Origin: Tomocerus qinae
Taxonomy: Eukaryota > Arthropoda > Collembola > Entomobryomorpha > Tomoceridae
Direction: 5' to 3'
NCBI GenBank assembly: GCA_020055645.1
Contig: CM034548.1
Location: forward strand, 15,004,001 to 15,068,000
Length of the DNA: 64,000 nt
Positions within the stretch are counted from its first letter, which is position 1; each line of letters begins with the position of its first letter. Both the position numbers and the translations under genes were made by a program. The notes below the pieces were generated by a model, which was not told the origin of the DNA, did not search any database, and was given only the letters and a program-made list of their open reading frames with translations. Positions 1 through 11,726 of the stretch are shown piece after piece.

Positions 1-2239
1 TGTTGAACCGCTTGTTGTTGCTGTTGTTGAGCAGCTTGCTGTTGTTGTTGTTGCTGCTGTTGCTGCTGCCGGTGTCGAATAAATGCAGTCATCAGTTGTG
101 GATTAGATTTCAGAATTTGCAGCACTTGTTGTTGTTGTTCCGGTGTTGTGGGAGAACGGAGAGTCTGGAGAAGTTGATGTAGCAAAACTTGGCCTCCTGG
201 TACTTGGCCTTGTTGGGCTCCTGGCGGTCTAACTGTTTGGTTACGTATCCCTATTGCTGCAATGTTAATATATATTGTATATCAAATGTGATTATATTAA
301 TTGGATATATAAGAATGGCAAAATTGAATACCTTGTTGAGTTGGCTGTTGTTGTTGCACTTGCTGTTGCACTTGCTGTTGCACTTGCTGCTGAACCTGCT
401 GTTGTACTTGTTGTTGTTGCTGTTGTTGTACTTGTTGCTGCTGTTGCTGTTGCTGAACCTGCTGTTGTTGAATTTGAGGCATCATCAAATTAGGGGATTG
501 TTGCATAGCATTATTGATTGGACGTGCCGGAGGTACTTGATATCTTTGAATTTGGTCCATTCCTGGAAGACCAGGATGCCGTAATTGAGCAGTTCCACCC
601 GCAGTTGGAGGTGGTCGAGGCGTAGGACTCATTTGAGGAGGAGGACCTCTAAACTGAGTAACAGGAGCAGTTGGGTTGCCAGCTGGTTGCATCATATGCG
701 AATGTGTTGGAGGAGCATGAACTTGCTGAGGCTGGGGCACTGGAGCCATATTAGTTGGCCCTATTGCTGCTTGCGCGTGTTGTCGAGCGACTTCTTCTTG
801 TACTTGTCTGGCAGCCTGAAATCATTAAAAAAAATTTTAAGTTACATGTCCATACATAATGGTAATACTTATTGTCATAGAAAGAAAGCTATATTGTGTT
901 AGGAAATTACGATCGCATTATCAAAAGTATTAGATCCAAAAACAGATCGGCTAGTAACTTAAAACGTCAGACAAAATTATCTATTTGATATTAGATAGCT
1001 TTGTTGAATACGTAGATTACGACTTGACAAAAAATTGGGTCAAAGAAAAGAAAAGAGCAACATGATGAGATTTAATTGATCTCATAATGGAAAAGCTGGC
1101 TCCGTAATAACCAAAACACACATTCTTAAAGAATGCCAATGTTATTAACCTGCACGGCAGCTAGCGGCGCCCCACCCCCAGGTTTTCCACCCATTCCTGG
1201 AATTTGAGGAGTAATTTGTCCGGTCATAGCCTAGATCGTTTAAAATATATTTTAGGGTGTGTAAATACAGCATATCTGAGAATCTTGAAATGGTGACTCA
1301 AACAAACCTGTGATGTTCCAGGGTTTGGTCGGGCGGGTTGAGTGACGCCAGGAGCAGGAGTTGTCGTGGGGGTCGTCCCGGAACCTCCCATTTGCATCAT
1401 CATCTGCATTCTTCGTCTTAACAACTGACTTTGTTGAAGTCGCTGGTGAGCTTGCTGTTGACGTAGTTTATGCTTAATATTGGCACAAAATGGAACAGGG
1501 CACTTGGCTTCGATACAATGCTTTGCATGGTAACAGCACAGAGCTATCAACTGCTTGCATATCGGACAACCTCCATTCGTCTTTCTCTTACAAACCTATG
1601 ACATTCGAGACACATCGTTACGTTACATACATGCAACAGGTGAGTGGGGTCTACAGACACTAATAACAAAAGTGCAAACACTGACCTTAGCATGAGCCAC
1701 AACCCGTTTCATCTTGTGACAAGATGGAAGTCTACAATTTGCATCTCTGCACTGACAAGCATGGACCAGACTGTGAATGCATCGTTGGATTGATAATTTT
1801 CTGGCCTCTTGAGGATTAGCTTGTTTCTGATCTCCAGGGGAAGCGTTTGAACCATCGTCCAAATCAAAGCCCAATTTATCCATTTTATGAGGATGACCAC
1901 ATTTGTGGAAACAACCAACACAGAGATCGAAGTCATCGCAAACCGTACAATGATACCTATTCATAAAACTAGAATGTTTACCAAGTCCAATTTCCGGAGT
2001 ACAAGATACGAGAAACTTGTCACAACATACCTTGTTTCCACGTGATTTTTACAGTTGTTACAAGTATAAACGAAACGGTCTTGTCCCTGATTGTGAAGCT
2101 CGTAAAGCATAGCCATAGTAGAAAATTTAGCCCTCCGTAATGATGAAAATTCATAATGTTTGTCTCTAGCAAGGGTCAGGAATGCGTCTCGACCGTCCAT
2201 TAAATCACATGTTATAAATGGATCAGGATCTTGTATACC
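1..2239 (-). other. CREBBP: CBP exons 18-23: ZZ, TAZ2, Q-rich region and NCBD
   Basis: Exons 2239-2031, 1956-1686, 1595-1308, 1230-1150, 815-332 and about 256-1. Exon 18 completes the HAT ([20 protein letters not shown]) and begins the ZZ finger ([11 protein letters not shown]), which continues in exon 19 ([15 protein letters not shown]). TAZ2 spans exons 19-20: [17 protein letters not shown], then [19 protein letters not shown] and [18 protein letters not shown]. Exon 22 holds a poly-Gln region whose core is a QQQV repeat. Exon 23 carries the NCBD/IBiD helices ([12 protein letters not shown], then [18 protein letters not shown]), the segment that folds with p160 coactivators and IRF-3. The frame stays open to base 1, so the gene continues outside the window. 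Confidence 0.94.
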
Positions 2240-5200
2240 CTTCAAATATTGACAAGTTTAATTAGTAACGAATACACAAACCTCAATTTATGGTAAAAAT
2301 AGATGATACAAATACCAAAATGTATATAAATATCAATAGAAGGAACTTACTGCTAACGAGGCGGCAGACTGTGCCGAATGAAGTCGTATCACGAAAAATA
2401 CTTCTTTGTGCTTTTCCATTGTTGCAAAAATTTTAGCGGATAGATCATTACCAGTTTGAGGGGCATTGGATTTTTTATTATTTTTTCGTTGATTAGCTTT
2501 AGACTTATTGGATTTTTTCGCTTTCTTCTGACCTTTCTTCTTCCCATCTCCAGTCGGTTCCAGCTCCTCCTGTAATAAAAGTGTTTGAGTAAGAAATACA
2601 TTCCTAGTGTAATGTTTAGAAAGTAAGTTTGTTTGTCCAATCACATTTTCTGGCCAACATACAGTGCTAGCAGCTGCTGCTGCAGCTGCTGCTTCTGCAG
2701 CCTCGGCTTGTCTTCTTTTCTCTTCTTCTTCTTGGTCCAATTCTTTTATTGACTCTTCAAGGACATTCGGCCAGAAATCGCCTTCAAAATATGGCAATTC
2801 CGCAGCCGATGACAAATTATCCTCCATTGCTTGTTTTAGGATATCCTAAAATGATATAAGACATTAGAACTCCCCTTATTCAAAATAGTATACGATATAT
2901 TTAGTGAATAATGAGCTTACCTTATAATCTAGCACGATTCTTTCTATAATGCCTTTGTCTAGCATCTTCTTATACCACTCTTGTAGCCGTTTGGGTTTTG
3001 GAATTTTTTGTTCGGGAGGATGGCAATGAAATATATAATCATCCCCTTCAGACGGCGGACAGGCCCAAATATGGGCCATTGTATATCCTAATTGTTTAAC
3101 ATATTCGAGGTACCCTAAAAGAATCTCATGGTATACTGCCGTTCTAAACTGTCGAGGACGAAAGAAATGAACAGAGTCCAGGTAAGCTATATACACGCGA
3201 CGGGTGTTGGGAGAGGGACATTCTGATCCATATTCTTGGACATGCATTCCAAAAAAGCACACGTCCGTTCCATCAATTTCCTCAAATGCAAAGAGAGCTT
3301 TCGCTCTGTAAACAAATAAAGTACAGAATTAGGAAAGATAATTTACATAAATATTGTTAATGTGGAAAAATAGTTACCTGTATGGAAATGTTTCGTTTAG
3401 GTCACCCGAGTCAACAAATCGGTTTTTCATCCCAGGCTTTACTTCTACTATTTTATCTGATGATGATACTACCCTAATGAACACTTCTCCTGCTCCGGCT
3501 TCCTTCTTTTTCAAAAAGTTGTTGACCCTTGTTTCGATATACGTTCCAAGTTTTGTTGTCGGAAGTCTCTTTGCGTTGAATTTGTTATCCTTCCGTTTTG
3601 TATTCTTGGCTTTCAAACAGTTATCACAAGTAAAACTAAAAAATAAAAAAGTAGATTAGTATTGCACAGTAATTAACATTTTTGCCTCATGAATTGTGAC
3701 AACTATGTACCCTGTAGGCCAGATGCAATCCATGTGTAGTACACATATTTGATGTAACTTTCTCCCACAGTCTGCACATTCAACAAATGGCTCTAGCTCT
3801 AAATGGTCATTTTTCATTTCAACAAATTGGTCTTTTTTAATCGAGCTGAAATTAAAAACAAATTGGTCTTTTTTAAACGAGCTGAAAATAAAAATAATCG
3901 TCAATTAAAAAAACTGTCATTTTGCACATTATATGAATGGTAAAATTTGTAAATATTTTATTATGATTAAACTTACGCTGACGGTTGCGTTGGATCATCA
4001 CCAAGTGTCACTGTATCCCCTTGGATATCATTAAAACATTTTTGGCAGTAGGTATATCTAGAAAAAAAGAATTCCTTGTAAAACAACAGTCACATTAAAA
4101 TCCTTGAGTTAAAATTTATCATGATACGTTACCTATTTTGGTAAGAGTAATATTTTGCGTCTCGTGGAATAGTACATAGCTGTTTTCCATAACAGCATAA
4201 AGTTTGAGGATTAAAGGTGTACTTATGGCCGCAGCAATACCCTAAACTTTGCATCACCGGGTCGATCTCAGCTTCAAAAACTTCCGCCAGCTATTAAATA
4301 TTAAAAAGGTTAGCCAACTCAATTTCAAATGCAATAAAGTATTTATTACAGGCCATCCACATTAGACTAGTAAATGAACCCAAGCATACATACCTTTGTA
4401 CAATAACGATACACCCTGGAAGTTTTGCGATTATATAGCCAAGCATTATCAAACATGAGCCACACGTCGTCAACATACTCCCATGGGTCAGTGTATACAC
4501 CTCCATCAAGTTTTCTCCTTATTGTAGATAGATCCATCGGTTTTTTGATTATATCAAAGTAGTCAGGGATCCCCAAAGCCTGTTGTCGCAAAATTATACA
4601 GTTGAATTCACTTAAACCTTATGACTACTTTAAAATATTGATAGAATGTGGATTAATACCTGTGGATCGACTGGCTGCTTAAAAGGCAATGATTCTGGAT
4701 CTTGTCGAAAGAGTTTTTCTAGAGTAGGCATTAGAGATGTACGAAGTTCTTCAGGCTTAAACACTGTTTCAAATAACATTTTTGCTCAGTTTTGTGAATA
4801 AAATAAAGCTTTAAGCACAAGCACCAACCACGCTATCCTATCACATTCCAGGAATACGAGAATTGAGAAATAATTTAAACGTGTCCTTTGTAAGAGTGAT
4901 AGATACCTAGAGCGTTACCCACCTTCCTGCACACAGCCTACGTTTTACATAGTTTTACATAGTTTAGCATAGTTCCGGGTTTAGAGTACTTACTCCATGG
5001 AATCAAAGCATGCACATTAGTTCAAATACTTTAAGTTTCTTCTATGATGGTGTTTGACCTGTGTTCATTAGAATATTCACCACCAGAACTGATAGTACAC
5101 GTCTACAACACGTTTTCGCAAGACAAATTGTGTTACCTAAATCTCGAATGCCTCGACAAGGCTATGAAAACGTGCTTATCGTAAATCTAACTTCTGCATA

Positions 5201-8200
5201 TAAGTTTGCCTAATTTACCGCCAGCTATTGAAAAAATAAACAGCACAAATCGTTCACTTACGGCACTTTTTCTTCTTTTCAGATGAAGCTGTAGATGGTG
5301 ATGGTAATTTGGTACCCGAGGAAGGAGGGGGTAAAGAAGACGCAGGTGTTTGAGTGTTCGGTTCACATTTCGTCCCACTACTACTTGTTTCCATTGACTC
5401 AGCGGTGCTTGCTGCAGACATCGGACTTGACGTTTCTTCTTTTATTTCTTCTATAGTACACATCATAAAGTAAAGCATTAATAACGATCAAAAGCCTTAT
5501 ATATATCATCTATAGACATTAACCGTCTAATTTTCAATTTGTTCTGTGCTAAAGTGTTGAACTACAGTGTATAAAGTCATACTTAAGTAACCAAATAATT
5601 CCGTTGATACGAAGTTGTTACGTAAGTTGTGTGTCTTATATAACATCTTATGTAAGGCTGCTACCATCTTTAAAAGAACAATTCAATGGCATGAAACTAA
5701 CGACTTGAGTTTAGTGAATGCATACTACATAAACCTGTCAAATCAATATCATCACCGATACTTCCAGAAGGAGAAAGATAAAACATGAAGATGGAAATAC
5801 GTACACAGGTACGCAGCACATGCATTCAAACAACAACGGCGGTTGAAACATGATACATGCTTCGGGATTCGGGATCTGACGGATCTTTCGGATCTTCATC
5901 ATGAGATGTATTGGATCGGAAACTGAGACCAGGTAAGTACTATTAGATAATCTACCTACCTATATCGGATATGCATAACAACGAAATAATAACTATCTGT
6001 ACTACGCCGGCGGCAAATCTCCCATCACGTGCATTATTCAAACAGACGAATCTACCTATTCATTCCCTGTCAATTGTAATTCATGAGTCCCATGAGTTGT
6101 AGATGATATGGAATTAGTCCCATTCTCAGAAATTTTCATATGCAAATTCCGATCCTGAAAAGCCAGTTCATTTGTTATGCTGACAAGTGCCTGTCATTTA
6201 TGCTTTAGACGCTGGTTTTGAAAACTCTGATTCCGAACACTGCTTAGCTAGGAAACATTTGAGTGAATTAAGTGGTTAATCTGAGTGTCGAGTGCTAAGT
6301 GAATTAAGGGTGAATGCGATTTCGTAGGCTGACGTATTAAAATTTCAGAGTTACAAATTAGTGTACAACTGCTCCGTATGTAAATTAATTCTCGCTCAAC
6401 ACACAGTCGTAATAAATTGTCTGCATCTACCATCCCATCATTGTTCAGTGGATAGAAGAAACCATTTCCGTTTAAACATTTGGTGCTTCAACACTATTCG
6501 TGGATTTACTATTTGGCAAATAATTGTCATTGTTAGTGATTGTGATTCTTTTAAAACAATGCGTTGATTTAAAATAGTGGACTTACTTTTGACAATATTG
6601 GACTCAGGCTGCATGCAGATATCTTCAGGCTCGTCTTTAATTTCTAATTTGATTTCTCCATTAGTTGGTTCTTGTTTCCCCTCACTGATATCGCTGTTAT
6701 TCAAGGATGGAGGTAAACTGCATATCTCGGGTTTTATGTCTACTGTGTCATTTTGGTTGGAGGCTTCTGAGACCGGTGTGGGTTGGGCGGGAACGCCAAG
6801 GCTGTCAAAGTCATTTCCATTAAAGGCCATTGTTCTATTATTTGTTTGACTCTGTTGAGGAGTAGGAGGCTGTGCCGGTGTCGTCACAGAAGAAGGCTGT
6901 TTTGGAAGGTCGAATTGTGATGTCGGAGGCTGAGCCTGTTGTTGCTGAGTCGTGGAGGAGAAGAGTGGGAATTGTTGTTGCTGCTGCTGCGACTGGGGTG
7001 TGGACACAGGTGTCAGGATATTATTGGGAGACGGTGAAGGCTGTGGAGGCTGAGAGGGCGGTACACTATTATTACTACTTGGTGCTGGAGGCATTTGTAT
7101 AGGTGAAGGGAGGGACATGGACATGGAGGAAGGAGGTCCCGGATGGGTAGCTCTAATCGGTATGCTAGGGGTGGAGGGTCTAACACTAGGAGACTGTGAC
7201 ACTTGGGGAGTGCTATTTAAAATCGGTTGTTTTACAGAATTAACATTAGGATTTGGAGGAAGTTGTTGTTGCGGGGGCTGCTGAGACCCTGTTGGCCCGG
7301 GAGCTCTTAGTAAGTTTTGTCGTTGCTGCTCTATCTGTTGTTGTTGCTGTAGCTCTTTCCGTTTTTGTCTCTTCTCCTCCAACTCCTTTTGTATTTTGTA
7401 GATTTTCTCAGCCAAAAGGTGATAGTACTCGGACCTTGAATTGGCCATTTCGTACATATCACCTTCTACTTTTTTGGCATACGCCACTAAGTTGCACATT
7501 CTTCGATCGAGCATGGCCGCGGGGTCAGGCGACGGAAAAATAGCTTGAACTCTGTAAACACAATATTAGATTTGTAATAACATCAAGACGTACTAAATTC
7601 AAACCTCCCCCTCCTGAAAACACGAAAAATACATTCATATGACGTACAACTTATGAACAAGGTGATTTCTGAGATCAGGACTGATGGATTGGTGCCATTC
7701 TTTTGTCCCTTGTACAGGAGCTGCTGTAATGCCTGGTGCACCAGCCGGTGGATGAATACCACTAACATCCAGACCGAGGACAGCATTCGGATTGCCTCCT
7801 CCAGTGAACAGAGGGGAATGTGCACTTCCATCTGGCACTGATGGGGGCTGAGGTGAAGCAGAAGGAAGTCTTGGAGAGGGGGCTGACGGCGGCACCTGAG
7901 GTTGGGATGGTTGAGGCGGAGCCTGCGGCCTCTGCGGCGGTCTCAGTGCTGGATTACCTGTAGGTGTTACGCCCATCAGAGAATTCGGAGGACAAGGTAT
8001 ACCTAGATTGCCAAATAGTCCATAACGGGTTAATTAACTTACAATCCTTGCCCAAGCCAGCACTCGTCTTTTAGCAATCGCAACGCACGTACCCACGCAC
8101 CATACCGAGTCAATAAAAAGTCACGGTAGTAAAGCTAAGTAAAATAAATGCAACTTCACGAAAGGCCAAAGTGCAAATGCAGTTTAATAAGTCAGAGGTA

Positions 8201-11200
8201 ATAATTCTCTACAGTCTACAGAGGTGTATAATGCAGCAGCAGATTATAATTAATTTATATCTGGGCAGAAATCATACACATGTGTTAATTACTATAAGTA
8301 TAACAAACCCTTGGTGATTAAGATAGAAGGAAAGCCGAATTTCTTCAGTAGCACTTAAAAAGTAGACAGAAATGTGTTGAAACAATTGCAAATTATAGGT
8401 TATCTTCAGATTTTAGAATATCTATTCTATTTTGTATATACAATGTTGAAAGCATTTGGATTTGAACATTCCAAAGCCAATTGGTTGGTTACAAAACAGA
8501 GGGAAATGAAATATCACTGATCCAGGCTAGAGTTGATAGTTGATACACGTGCACAATTAAACACGTGCGCAAAACTAAGTAAGTCCTACAGAGATTTGAA
8601 CACATTTTCAGAAAGGGGGATTTCAATGGGTAACAATATTATTGGGGTGTAGGCATCCAAATTACTTAAACTACTCATGTTTGAGTGATTTGAGGACCAA
8701 AAGTCAGTGTACCTCAGGTGCAACTGATATACATTACTCGTACAAATTTTCTATCACTCTCACTCTCTTTGTCACATATATTGAGACAAGATGATAGTTC
8801 CCACAACTCACAAAATCACGGTCACCACAAGGAAACAAAGTTTTTAGAACAAGCAACCAGAATTATCAACAGTACAGGATTTTTAAAAGTATAAGAAATC
8901 AAACAATCTAAGTACGTGCTTAGTTTAGGTAAGTGCCAAAGAGAGAACCACAACCTGGAAAATATCACTAGTGGCAAAATAAATTTATAAATAATACTAT
9001 AACTACTATAATATTGCTAATTAGTCGTGTTCAATGAGTCTTCCGCATTTTATTACAGGGGATATGAGCTCATTCCTTTGAAAAATGTGGCAGTGTTACA
9101 ATGGAGACATTAATGTATTACAATGTCAATGTCAAAGTCAAGGTACACTACGAATAAGAACAGGGTTATGTAGTAAAGCAACCAGACTAGAGACTAAGTC
9201 CATCATAATGTTTTTATACAAATTACTATCGACATAGTCGCATGTATACAGATCATGACAGTTGATTACAATCGTTAATAATAATAAGAATGGAGCAGTC
9301 TTATTATAAGCGTCAGTATAAATCGTTCCCCAACTAAATTCTAACTAGATTCTCATAAGCAGTCGTAAAACCAGCACAAAAATAAGAAAATGAAAAGTGG
9401 GCTAATAATGAAAGTAAAAGGGGGAGTAAAATCGTCTCACCAAGAGCGTCGTATGCGCGGCGAACTTCGGAGGAGGAAGGAGGACCACTGGGATTAGGAG
9501 CAGGTGTAGGGCTATGCTGGGAAGGTACATTTCCTACAGACGGGGGTTGATTCGGCTGATTAGCGTTGACTCGATTTCTATCAGCCTGTTTGAGCGGTAG
9601 ACACACTGGACAATCCGTTCGAGTACAGTGCTTCCAATGAGATATGATCTGGCGAGATGAGGAACAATGGGTCACAGTACAATTCTTTCCCGCTTGGCAC
9701 GTCGTCATATGATTCAACACATTTTTCATCGTCCGACAGTGAGGAAGCGTGCACTGCAAAAATATATTAAGAGATATATTAAAACTAAAATCATAAATGA
9801 TGTCATCGATTGTTTTACTAACTCTAGAATTTATTGTTTTGTTCTTGGTCATCACCCCCAAACACAGCTGATCACATACCTGAATACTACAATTTACTAT
9901 AACTCTGTGTTTACGAAACAAACAAGTACCGATGCAGTCTATTGTGGCAATAAACCAAAACAATCAAAAGTCCCAATAATAATAATAAATGAATTACGTT
10001 GTTCTGTCTCGTCTCGCCGTTGGCAGCAGCCTCTCTTCTCTGACACTTGTGAGCATGTAAGAGTAGAACCAATTGTTGTTGAATGAGTTTTCTTTTCTCC
10101 GGGTCGGCATTTGGAGGGGGTGGAGGCGCTACTTGTTGAGAGGTAGGTGGTGCTTGATTTACCTGCCCTTGGGGGACACCAACAGTTGGAGGTAAGACTT
10201 GGTTTGTCACTCCCGTCGGTACAATTGTTCCTCCATTATTTACTGCGTTATTAACGTTGACAGAACTAATGGATGTAGCTGTGGAATTAACCATAGTATT
10301 GCTCATGGACGAAGGCGTACCACTTGCACTAATTTGCGACTGTTGTGGTTGTTGAGTTACTTGTATTGCAGTGGATACAACTACATTAGGTGGAGGATTT
10401 TGAATGATGAAGTCTTCTGTGGGGTAGCGAGGTGGAGGTTGCATTGGAGGCTGTCCCATCGCTGGTTGAAGCATTCGTTGTATTGTTGGTGGCCCTTGCC
10501 CTCCGCCCGAAAATGCATAGTTGGAATTGATCCCTCCGATTGCAGGACCCTAAATTGGTTTTTGAAACAGTTAGATCAATTGCGAATTCCTTGCTAATCC
10601 TTCACGAAGGCGGAGACGTGAATTAACTCCATGACATTTCAACATTTTGTAAATTGTCGAAATGAACTAAATTTTAAAAAAGGGAGCGAACTTACTTGAT
10701 GTCTTTGAGGACCCATATTTTGAGTCATATTTCCTGACTGCTGATTTCTAATGCCTCTCTGCATCATAGGACCATTCGGAACCATTTTCCCCATCATCAT
10801 ATTGTTGTTCATAGTAGGTTGTTTAATTAGAAGATTTGTTTTGTTAGGCATTATCATCCCCTAAAGATGGTAAAGATGTAAGTAACTAAAACACGTGGGT
10901 TGATATTTGATGGGGAAGAGAGCAATCAGTAATTGAGTACTAACCTGTATCATCTGTTGTTGAGTTGATGTTTCCCCATTTTGCATTGGAGAAAACTTGG
11001 GTTGCGTATTTTGTATTGATTGTATACCGAGTGGTAGATTTTGTGGAGGAGGGGGCTGAGATGCGGAAGGATCCAAACTCGGCCATGATGATGTTGAGGG
11101 TAATAATTCATCTGGAAGATGTTTTTCTAAGTCAAAGGCATCAGTTCCAAACAGATCTACACATAACAAACCGGCACAATCTTTTAAAAAGTGGTAATTT

Positions 11201-11726
11201 GTTTAGATTTGGCTTTATCAAATCAACTGGCCAACAACTAACGAGGATTACATCACAATTTAAAGGGATTCAAATAATGTTGACAATTGTTTTAGAGATC
11301 TAACTGCGAAATCACAAACTCACTTGTGTCAACGCGCCATTCAAATGTTTACAAATGTAAATACAATGTGTCAGCATTTAAATTTGAGGTAGTGACAGAA
11401 AGAAAAACCAAGTCTACATCTAATTAAATGAAATGGGCTCTTTTAAGGAATTTTCAAGTGACAAGGAGGGGGGGAAAGGGGAAAGAAAATAAACAATCGA
11501 AACTTAGATTACAAATTTTTTTGTTGGTGTCTCAGCATCGACATTCATTTCCTTGTACATAAACAATTATTATTAGATTTAAATTATGACAAAAAAATAT
11601 TTTCTAACTTATTTTTTGCAGGTCGGATGCCAGGAAATTTGTAGTACCTGGGTTGTCGTTGGGCGACGTCAGCGGGTCGTTTAGTCGGGGCCGCTTTGTA
11701 GGCGGCCCTTCTATCTGATCTGCCAT
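1..11726 (-). CDS. CREBBP: CBP/p300 histone acetyltransferase coactivator, 3' end cut by window edge
   Basis: Nuclear transcriptional coactivator that acetylates histones and transcription factors. I traced 23 coding exons with GT-AG borders and continuous phase, giving about 2043 codons before the window ends. In order along the protein: an N-terminal acidic motif ([14 protein letters not shown]), TAZ1 (about residues 305-405), KIX (535-620), bromodomain (945-1055), RING-PHD, HAT (1165-1530), ZZ (1565-1615), TAZ2 (1640-1740), Q-rich region and NCBD. The start ATG at 11726 opens [15 protein letters not shown], the usual CBP N-terminus. Human CBP is about 2440 residues, so the missing part is the Q-rich C-terminal tail. 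Invertebrates normally carry one CBP/p300 gene (nejire in Drosophila). Domain segments are described in separate entries. The identification is certain; a few exon borders could shift by some codons. Confidence 0.97.
332..500 (-). repeat. Coding CAA/CAG repeat giving poly-Gln and QQQV units in CBP exon 22
   Basis: On the minus strand the end of exon 22 is a nearly pure run of Gln codons interrupted by Val at regular intervals. The last part reads as five QQQV-type units, a 12-base period visible on the plus strand as repeated ttgctgttgcac. CBP proteins commonly carry Q-rich tracts here. A second Gln-rich tract starts at the window edge (about 1-70). Confidence 0.85.
2351..4763 (-). other. CREBBP: CBP exons 9-17: bromodomain, RING-PHD and acetyltransferase core
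   Basis: Exons 4763-4660, 4579-4394, 4290-4133, 4057-3977, 3845-3711, 3635-3378, 3305-2921, 2845-2663 and 2569-2351. The bromodomain runs from FKPEELR through [20 protein letters not shown] to [13 protein letters not shown]; the acetyl-lysine-binding Asn is in LYNRKT. The cysteine-rich RING/PHD follows ([20 protein letters not shown]). The HAT core holds [60 protein letters not shown] and [11 protein letters not shown], so the residues equivalent to p300 Trp1436 and Tyr1467 are intact. Exons 16-17 encode [19 protein letters not shown], an alanine run, a Lys-rich autoregulatory-type loop and [13 protein letters not shown]. This is the catalytic heart of the protein and appears fully functional. 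Confidence 0.97.
3821..3888 (-). repeat. 36 bp tandem duplication across a CBP splice acceptor
   Basis: Two copies of a unit of about 32 bases (3857-3888 and 3821-3852, offset 36) each contain TTTCAG followed by CTCG and AAAAAAGACCAATTTGTT, that is, the 3' end of intron 12 plus the start of exon 13. The first bases of the exon and its acceptor were therefore duplicated in tandem. Splicing at the proximal acceptor (exon start 3845) gives the standard CBP sequence. The distal acceptor (exon start 3881) would add 36 bases, 12 residues, in frame with no stop, just upstream of the PHD cysteines. Confidence 0.85.
5262..8002 (-). other. CREBBP: CBP exons 6-8: KIX domain and proline/glutamine linker
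   Basis: Exons 8002-7648, 7551-6587 and 5450-5262. KIX begins in exon 6 ([19 protein letters not shown]) and ends in exon 7 ([20 protein letters not shown], then [17 protein letters not shown]). The three-helix pattern and the Tyr/Lys surface that contacts phospho-CREB and MLL in the known family are present. The rest of exon 7 is a long low-complexity P/Q/S/N linker that ends in an acidic [13 protein letters not shown] stretch, matching the region before the bromodomain in other CBPs. Exon 8 is a short S/T/E-rich exon ending in a lysine run, just before the FKPEELR motif. Phase is kept throughout: exon 6 leaves two bases, exons 7 and 8 one each. Confidence 0.95.
5451..6586. other. CBP intron 7, 1.1 kb, no recognisable feature
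   Basis: Bounded by the donor GTAAGT after exon 7 and an acceptor CTATAG before exon 8. I see no conserved reading frame, repeat or RNA gene. The shorter CBP introns above 300 bp (about 816-1149, 4764-5261, 11157-11647) are equally plain. Confidence 0.6.
8003..9440. other. CBP intron 5, 1.4 kb, no recognisable feature
   Basis: Largest CBP intron, between the end of TAZ1 coding (donor GTGAGA) and the exon that starts the KIX region (acceptor TCTAG). AT-rich, with stops in all frames and no recognisable repeat. Confidence 0.6.
9441..11726 (-). other. CREBBP: CBP exons 1-5: N-terminus and TAZ1 zinc finger
   Basis: Exons 11726-11648, 11156-10945, 10860-10696, 10549-9998 and 9753-9441. Exon 1 ends in phase 1 and exon 2 supplies the rest of the Asp codon that begins [10 protein letters not shown]. 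Exons 2-4 are rich in Q, P, N, M and T and look disordered. TAZ1 spans the exon 4/5 junction: [12 protein letters not shown] in exon 4, then [19 protein letters not shown] and [14 protein letters not shown] in exon 5. The His and Cys zinc ligands are all visible. TAZ1 binds transactivation domains such as those of HIF-1alpha and CITED2. With the only good donor found (GTAATT after 9998), the loop between the first Cys ligand pair is three residues longer than in human CBP. Exon 5 continues into a P/S-rich linker. Confidence 0.93.

Noticed and set aside
189..584. Plus-strand Leu-rich frame opposite the CBP poly-Gln tract
   Set aside because: Poly-Leu is the antisense of CAA/CAG repeats.
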